Assembly: GCF_026627505.1 (NCBI RefSeq)
Contig: NZ_JAPNLK010000071.1
Span: 1 to 44,143 of the forward strand
Direction: 5' to 3'
Origin: Streptomyces sp. H27-H5
GTDB taxonomy: Bacteria > Actinomycetota > Actinomycetes > Streptomycetales > Streptomycetaceae
Length of the DNA stretch: 44,143 nt
Shown here: positions 40,183 to 44,143 of the stretch, one piece after another
Numbering within the stretch: position 1 is the stretch's first letter
Layout: each line of letters opens with the position of its first letter
Position numbers and translations under genes: made by a program
Notes under the pieces: model-generated
Databases searched by the model: none
The model's input: the letters and a program-made list of their open reading frames with translations, nothing else
What the model was told of the DNA's origin: nothing

Positions 40183-42696
40183 ATGAGCGACCAGTCACCA
40201 CCCCCGGGCTGGACTCCTCGCGACCCGGACTCCCCCGACGAACCGCAACCGACCCCGACCGGCGGACGTGGGCCCGGGGGCACGCCCCGGGACGAGAGCG
40301 GCGGCGCGCACACCGCCGGGACCACCGGCCCGAAGCCCGGCAAGGCCGGGCGCCGGCGGACCGGTTGGCGCCGGATCCTCCCCACCTGGCGCATGCTGCT
40401 GGGCGGCGTCCTGCTGATCGCCCTGCTGATCGGCGGCGCCCTGGTCGCCGGCTACCTGCTGGTCGACATCCCGCCCGCCAACGCCGCCGCCACCGCCCAG
40501 TCCAACGTCTACCTCTACGCCGACGGTTCACCGCTCGCCCGTGACGGCGAGGTCGACCGGGTCAACGTCCCGCTCTCCCAGGTCCCGCTCACCGTCCAGG
40601 AGGCCGTACTGGCCGCCGAGGACCGGGACTTCCACTCCGAACGGGCGGTGGACCCCAAGGCGATGCTCCGCGCCGCCTGGAACACGCTCACCGGCAAGGG
40701 CAGGCAGTCCGGCTCGACCATCACCCAGCAGTACGTCAAGAACTACTACCTGGGTCAGGAACAGACGGTGAAGCGGAAGGCCAAGGAGTTCTTCATCGCG
40801 ATCAAACTCGGCCGCGAGAAGTCGAAGGACTACATCCTGGAGGGCTATCTGAACTCCAGTTACTTCGGCCGCAACGCCTACGGCATCCAGGCCGCCGCCC
40901 AGGCCTACTACGGCAAGGACGTCGGCACGCTCGGCACCGCCGAGGGCGCCTACCTCGCCACCCTCCTCAACTCCCCCAGCGCCTTCGACGTCGTCGCCCA
41001 CCCGCAGAGCCGCGACCGCGCCGTCGCCCGCTGGAACTACGTCCTCGACGGCATGGTGAAGAAGAAGTGGATGACCCCGGCCGAACGGGCGGCGGCCCGG
41101 TTCCCCGAACCGGGCCGACTCCGCCCGGCGGCAGGGCTCTCCGGACAGCGCGGCTACCTCGTCGAGGCCGTCAAGGACTACATCGTCGATCGCGGGATCC
41201 TCGACGACAAGACCCTCGCCGAGGGGGGCTACCGGATCGCCACGACCATCGACAAGCGCCGCCAGAACGCCTTCGTCGCCGCCGTCGACACCGAGCTGGT
41301 GTCCAAACTCGACCCGAAGAAGCGCGAGGCCGACCGCGTCGTGCGGGCCGGCGGGGTCTCCATCGACCCCGCCACCGGCAAGGTCGTCGCCATGTACGGC
41401 GGCATCGACTACACCCGGCAGTACGTGAACAACGCGACCCGGCACGACTACCAGGTGGCCTCGACCTTCAAGCCGTTCGTGTTCGCCGCCGCCGTCGAGA
41501 ACGACTCCCGCACCCAGGACGGCCGTCTCATCACCCCGAACACCCTCTACAACGGCGACAACAAGCGCCGGGTCGTCGGCACCCGGCTGGTCTACGCGCC
41601 CGAGAACGAGGGCCAGTTGTCGTACGGGGAGATCACCGTGAACACCGCCACCGACCTCTCCGTCAACACCGTCTTCGCCCAGATGGTCGTCGACGTCGGA
41701 ACCGACAAGGTCAAGAAGACCGCCGCCGCCCTGGGCATCCCCGCGAACACCCCGAACTGGGATCCCGGCCCGGCGATGGCGCTCGGCACCATCCAGGCCA
41801 GCGTCCTCGACATGACCCAGGCCTACGCGACGCTCGCCGACCACGGCCGCCGCACCCCGTACACCTTCCTGGAGAAGATCAGCAAGGGCGACGAAACCGT
41901 CCGCCTCCCCGACCGCGCCCCGCAGCAGGCCGTCAGCCGCGAATCGGCGGACACCACCACCTCGATGCTGGTCAGCGTGGTGGACAACGGCACCGGCACG
42001 GCCGCGCTCGCCGCCGGCCGGCCGGCCGCCGGCAAGACCGGCACCGCCGAACTGGACCGGGCCGCCTGGTTCGCCGCGTACACCCCGGACCTGGTCACGG
42101 TGGTGTCGATGATGGGCCAGGACCCCGACACGGGCAGGCTGGAGTCCCTGTACGGGGCGCTCGGCGAGAACCGCATCGGCGGCGGCGGGTACCCGGCGCG
42201 CATCTGGGCGGCGTACACCAAGACGGCCCTGGAGACCACGGACCCCGTCGACTTCGACCTCGAACTCCAGGAGGGCGCGGCGCAACCCCCGGAGCCGCCC
42301 GTCGAGCCGAGCCGGCCGCAGCGGCCGGGCAGCCGGACCCCCGTGGCACCCGTACCGCCGAGCCGGCCCGCCCGGCCGACCGACGGCCGGGACCAGGGAC
42401 GGACGCAGGGACAGGGGCAGAACGAGGGCCAGGGCCGCGACCAGGGGCAGACCAACGGCGGCCGGAACACGGGCGGCGACACCAACGGCGGGCAGAGCAC
42501 CGGGGGCGACACCCAGGGCGGCCAGACCAACGGCGGCCAGAACACCGCGGGCCAGACCACCGGGGGCGACACCGGCGGTGGCCAGACCCAGGGCGGCCAG
42601 AGCGCCGGGGGCGACAGCCAGGGCGACCAGAGCCCGGGCCAGAGCCCCGGCGGGCCCCTCCGGGGCCGCCGTCCCCCGGCGGACTCCCTGGAGTGA
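40183..42696 (+). CDS. class A penicillin-binding protein (bifunctional)
   Basis: An 837-residue murein synthase. A ~65-residue Pro-rich cytoplasmic tail precedes one membrane span (MLLGGVLLIALLIGGALVAGYLLV). The glycosyltransferase domain has AAEDRDFHSERAVD, GSTITQQYVKNYYL and EGYLNSSYFGRNAYGIQAAAQAYYG. The transpeptidase domain has STFKPF (catalytic Ser and Lys), LSVNTVF (SxN) and GKTGTAE (KTG). After about residue 690 comes a tail of about 145 residues rich in Gly, Gln, Asn, Thr and Pro. GAGGAG lies 8 nt before ATG. It polymerises and cross-links peptidoglycan outside the membrane. Monocistronic. Confidence 0.95.
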   Translation: MSDQSPPPGWTPRDPDSPDEPQPTPTGGRGPGGTPRDESGGAHTAGTTGPKPGKAGRRRTGWRRILPTWRMLLGGVLLIALLIGGALVAGYLLVDIPPANAAATAQSNVYLYADGSPLARDGEVDRVNVPLSQVPLTVQEAVLAAEDRDFHSERAVDPKAMLRAAWNTLTGKGRQSGSTITQQYVKNYYLGQEQTVKRKAKEFFIAIKLGREKSKDYILEGYLNSSYFGRNAYGIQAAAQAYYGKDVGTLGTAEGAYLATLLNSPSAFDVVAHPQSRDRAVARWNYVLDGMVKKKWMTPAERAAARFPEPGRLRPAAGLSGQRGYLVEAVKDYIVDRGILDDKTLAEGGYRIATTIDKRRQNAFVAAVDTELVSKLDPKKREADRVVRAGGVSIDPATGKVVAMYGGIDYTRQYVNNATRHDYQVASTFKPFVFAAAVENDSRTQDGRLITPNTLYNGDNKRRVVGTRLVYAPENEGQLSYGEITVNTATDLSVNTVFAQMVVDVGTDKVKKTAAALGIPANTPNWDPGPAMALGTIQASVLDMTQAYATLADHGRRTPYTFLEKISKGDETVRLPDRAPQQAVSRESADTTTSMLVSVVDNGTGTAALAAGRPAAGKTGTAELDRAAWFAAYTPDLVTVVSMMGQDPDTGRLESLYGALGENRIGGGGYPARIWAAYTKTALETTDPVDFDLELQEGAAQPPEPPVEPSRPQRPGSRTPVAPVPPSRPARPTDGRDQGRTQGQGQNEGQGRDQGQTNGGRNTGGDTNGGQSTGGDTQGGQTNGGQNTAGQTTGGDTGGGQTQGGQSAGGDSQGDQSPGQSPGGPLRGRRPPADSLE
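42390..42640 (+). repeat. Gln/Gly/Asn-rich repeat tail of the penicillin-binding protein
   Basis: Imperfect units encoding GQTNGG, GGDTQGG and similar occur about a dozen times. They form a low-complexity extracellular tail that differs from the rest of the gene in composition. Confidence 0.75.
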
Positions 42697-42735
42697 CGCG
42701 CGCCGGCGCGGCGCGCACGACGGGGCGGCACCCGG

Positions 42736-43056
42736 TCAGTGACCGGAGGTCGCCTTGAGGCCCACGACGGCGACCAGCAGCAGGCAGATGAAGAAGATCC
42801 GGGCGGCGGTGACGGGCTCACCCAGCACCGCCATGCCCAGCACCGCCGCGCCGGCCGCGCCGATGCCCACCCAGACGCCGTAGGCCGTGCCGATCGGCAG
42901 GGTCTTGGCGGCGTAGGACAGCAGCACCATGCTGGCGACGATCCCGGCGCCGGTGAACACGCTGGGCCAGAGCCGGGTGAATCCCTCGGTGAACTTCATG
43001 CCGATCGACCAGCCGACTTCGAGCAGACCGGCGACGATGAGCAGAACCCAGGCCAT
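42736..43056 (-). CDS. sugE: Gdx/SugE-type small multidrug resistance transporter (guanidinium exporter)
   Basis: A 106-residue protein with four membrane spans, of the SMR family. The start MAWVLLIVAGLLEVGWSIGMKFTEGF has the essential Glu13. The loop LPIGTAYGVWVGIGAAGAAVLGMAVLGE and the G-rich end match the Gdx/SugE subgroup rather than EmrE. Gdx proteins export guanidinium in exchange for protons. The upstream region contains a candidate guanidine-III riboswitch, which supports this subtype. ATG 43054-43056 has GGAGG 8 nt upstream. Confidence 0.92.
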   Translation of the reverse strand: MAWVLLIVAGLLEVGWSIGMKFTEGFTRLWPSVFTGAGIVASMVLLSYAAKTLPIGTAYGVWVGIGAAGAAVLGMAVLGEPVTAARIFFICLLLVAVVGLKATSGH

Positions 43057-43089
43057 GACAGGCACCTCCGGAACGAGAGCGAACGGGGT

Positions 43090-43142
43090 GCGTCGTCTTG
43101 TCGTACAGCCAAGGCCACCCGGTACGGCGCGTCTCGTCGGGG
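43090..43142 (-). promoter_or_regulatory. guanidine-III riboswitch (ykkC-III type) candidate
   Basis: On the minus strand the leader contains CCCCGACGAGACGCGCCGT, then ACCGGGT, then GACAAGACGACGC. These follow the order and spacing of guanidine-III aptamers (GACGAG, GCGCCGTACC, GACAAGACG), which fold as a compact pseudoknot. A possible -10 TACGGT is at 43152-43157, just before the aptamer. GCACC at 43087-43091 can pair with GGTGC at 43062-43066, hiding part of the ribosome site (CCTCC on plus, 43065-43069). So ligand binding may open translation. The assignment rests on motif recall, not a covariance search. Confidence 0.75.
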
Positions 43143-43170
43143 TTCCTTCCCACCGTAGCAAAGGACGACG

Positions 43171-43202
43171 AAAAGGGCCGGTGACCTCGGCCACCAGCCC
43201 TT
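43171..43202 (-). terminator. terminator after the GroES-like gene
   Basis: On the minus strand AAGGGCTGGTGGCC and GGTCACCGGCCCTT form a stem with two mismatches, followed by TTTT. It sits 20 bp after the GroES-like stop and before the riboswitch leader, separating the two units. Confidence 0.65.
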
Positions 43203-43222
43203 CGCCCCGCTTGCCGGCGCTC

Positions 43223-43567
43223 CTACAGGTACAGCCCGGTGGAGTCCTCGGACCCCGCGAGCCGCTCCGCGGCCACCGCGTGCAGGTCCCGCTCGCGCAT
43301 CAGCACGTACGTCGCCCCGCGCACCTCGACCTCGGCCCGGTCCTCGGGGTCGTACAACACCCGGTCGCCGGGCTCCACGCCGCGCACGTTCTGTCCGACC
43401 GCGACGACCTCGGCCCAGGCGAGCCGCTTGCCCACCGCGGCCGTCGCCGGGATCAGGATGCCGCCGCCCGAGCGCCGCTCGCCCTCGGGGGAGTCGGATC
43501 GCACGAGCACGCGGTCGTGCAGCATGCGGATGGGCAGCTTGTCGTGGGTGGTGGTGTCGTCGCTCAC
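43223..43567 (-). CDS. GroES-like co-chaperonin family protein
   Basis: A 114-residue protein with the Cpn10 fold: LPIRMLHDRVLVRSDSPEGERRSGGGILIPATAAVGKRLAWAEVVAVGQNVRGVEPGDRVLYDPEDRAEVEVRGATYVLMRERDLHAV. The mobile-loop region (ERRSGGGILIP) is present. No groEL gene is adjacent, and it is longer and more divergent than the housekeeping GroES of the groESL operon, so it is a paralogue. It starts at GTG 43565-43567. Confidence 0.85.
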   Translation of the reverse strand: MSDDTTTHDKLPIRMLHDRVLVRSDSPEGERRSGGGILIPATAAVGKRLAWAEVVAVGQNVRGVEPGDRVLYDPEDRAEVEVRGATYVLMRERDLHAVAAERLAGSEDSTGLYL

Positions 43568-43613
43568 GCCCCGAACCTACCCGCCCGTGCGCCCGGTGTG
43601 CGCCGGCGGGCCA

Positions 43614-43952
43614 TCAGCGCTTGCGGCGCACGGCCAGCACCACCAGACCGACGACACCGACCGCGAACAGCGCGACCGGCACGATCCGTTCGAGGCGCGG
43701 CGCCCCGTCGTCGTGCCGCAGGCCGTCCTTCACGTCCGTCACCAGACGGTTGGCGGCGACGACGGCACGCCCGGCGGTGTGGTCGACGACGCCGACCACC
43801 CGGGCCTTGGCGTCCCCGACGATCGTCTTGGGGTGCACGCGCACACCGATCTCGTCGAGCGTCTCGGCCAGCTGCTCCCGGCGGCGGACGATGTCCGCCT
43901 CGATCTGTGCGGGGGTCCTGGCTTCCTGTGCGGGGGTCCTGGCTTCCGGCAC
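43614..43952 (-). CDS. DUF3618 domain protein
   Basis: A 112-residue membrane protein. The DUF3618 core is PAQIEADIVRRREQLAETLDEIGVRVHPKTIVGDAKARVVGVVDHTAG. It ends with a single membrane span (IVPVALFAVGVVGLVVLAVRRKR). I start at GTG 43950-43952 because GGAGG lies 7 nt upstream; the longer ATG start (44003) lacks one. Just after the start there is an exact 21-bp duplication encoding EARTPAQ twice. Function unknown. Confidence 0.85.
   Translation of the reverse strand: MPEARTPAQEARTPAQIEADIVRRREQLAETLDEIGVRVHPKTIVGDAKARVVGVVDHTAGRAVVAANRLVTDVKDGLRHDDGAPRLERIVPVALFAVGVVGLVVLAVRRKR
43905..43946 (-). repeat. 21-bp perfect tandem duplication in the DUF3618 gene
   Basis: Two identical 21-bp units (43905-43925 and 43926-43946) encode EARTPAQ twice at the protein's N-terminus. 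Members known to me have a single ARTPAQIEAD-like start. Confidence 0.85.
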
Positions 43953-44053
43953 CGCGCTGCCTCCGTCGTCGTGGTCGGTCGTGAAGGGGGCGTAGCCCAC
44001 CATGAACAGTCTGTCAGCTTAGTGGTCTGCGTCGTAAGTCCTTCGGGGGTTGA

Positions 44054-44143
44054 TCACGCGGCCTTGGCGGCGGAGGATTCTTCTGGGTGATCGGCGGTGT
44101 GCTGGTCGAGCCTGGCCAGGAGATCGTCCAGGTCGGAGGTGGT
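44054..44143 (-). CDS. C-terminal end of an unknown protein (continues past right edge)
   Basis: A minus-strand frame enters from the right edge and stops at TGA 44054-44056. The last residues read DLDDLLARLDQHTADHPEESSAAKAA. It is helical and acidic with an Ala-rich end. No family can be named; an adaptor or a transposase end are both possible. Confidence 0.45.
   Translation of the reverse strand, partial: TTSDLDDLLARLDQHTADHPEESSAAKAA

Noticed and set aside
44004..44143. Insertion-sequence end at the right edge
   Set aside because: The partial frame and the TTAGTGGTCTGCG stretch beyond it hint at a mobile element, but no inverted repeat or transposase motif is visible, so I list only a partial gene.

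Overview
The window is chromosomal DNA of a high-GC Gram-positive actinomycete, almost certainly a Streptomyces or close relative. The evidence is very GC-rich third codon positions, GTG starts with GGAGG-type ribosome sites, secreted chitinolytic enzymes behind DasR-type 12-bp repeats, class E and class F sortases, and families common in Streptomyces such as DUF3618, DUF1707, DUF445, DUF6412, ROK and SPFH proteins. Most of it reads as core or conserved accessory genome. I see no phage, plasmid or complete insertion element, and no CRISPR array.

Layout, left to right. 1-2.5 kb: the end of an unknown gene, a PPOX-class F420/FMN enzyme and a secreted GH18 chitinase. 2.6-5.3 kb: a luciferase-like flavin enzyme, an IclR regulator, a tRNA-Lys gene and a truncated response regulator. 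5.4-7.7 kb: an acyl-CoA synthetase and a chitin-active lytic polysaccharide monooxygenase. 7.9-12.2 kb: an NlpC/P60 wall hydrolase coupled to an SPFH membrane protein, then a second, identical tRNA-Lys in the opposite orientation. 12.2-14.5 kb: a class F sortase beside a secreted protein with an LPHT-type tail, and a NagD-like HAD phosphatase.

14.6-23.0 kb is the most distinctive block. On the minus strand it holds a GntR/UTRA regulator, an FAD oxidoreductase, a PhnX-like phosphonatase with the catalytic DxAGT and cap lysine, a four-gene 2-aminoethylphosphonate-type ABC importer, and a secreted alkaline-phosphatase-superfamily enzyme. Near-identical operators sharing TAACGGGTCT precede the FAD oxidoreductase operon and the secreted enzyme. 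I read this as one regulon for release, import and C-P cleavage of an aminophosphonate, without the usual PhnW transaminase.

23-30.8 kb: a LAHTG-tailed secreted protein, a divergent ROK regulator and Gfo/Idh/MocA dehydrogenase around a palindrome, a fumarylacetoacetase-family enzyme, a YidC paralogue with DUF6412, a class E sortase and a SEC-C protein. 30.8-34.2 kb: a DNA cytosine methyltransferase convergent with a Vsr mismatch endonuclease, a wrecked gene with a DUF559/AbiEi-like nuclease tail, and a GNAT enzyme. 34.7-44.1 kb: small membrane proteins, DUF445, DUF1707, an ABC-2 exporter, a class A penicillin-binding protein, a Gdx-type guanidinium exporter behind what reads as a guanidine-III riboswitch, a GroES-like protein, a DUF3618 protein and the end of an unknown gene.

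Functional families and motifs were read from the sequence. Family names come from general knowledge, not from any search.
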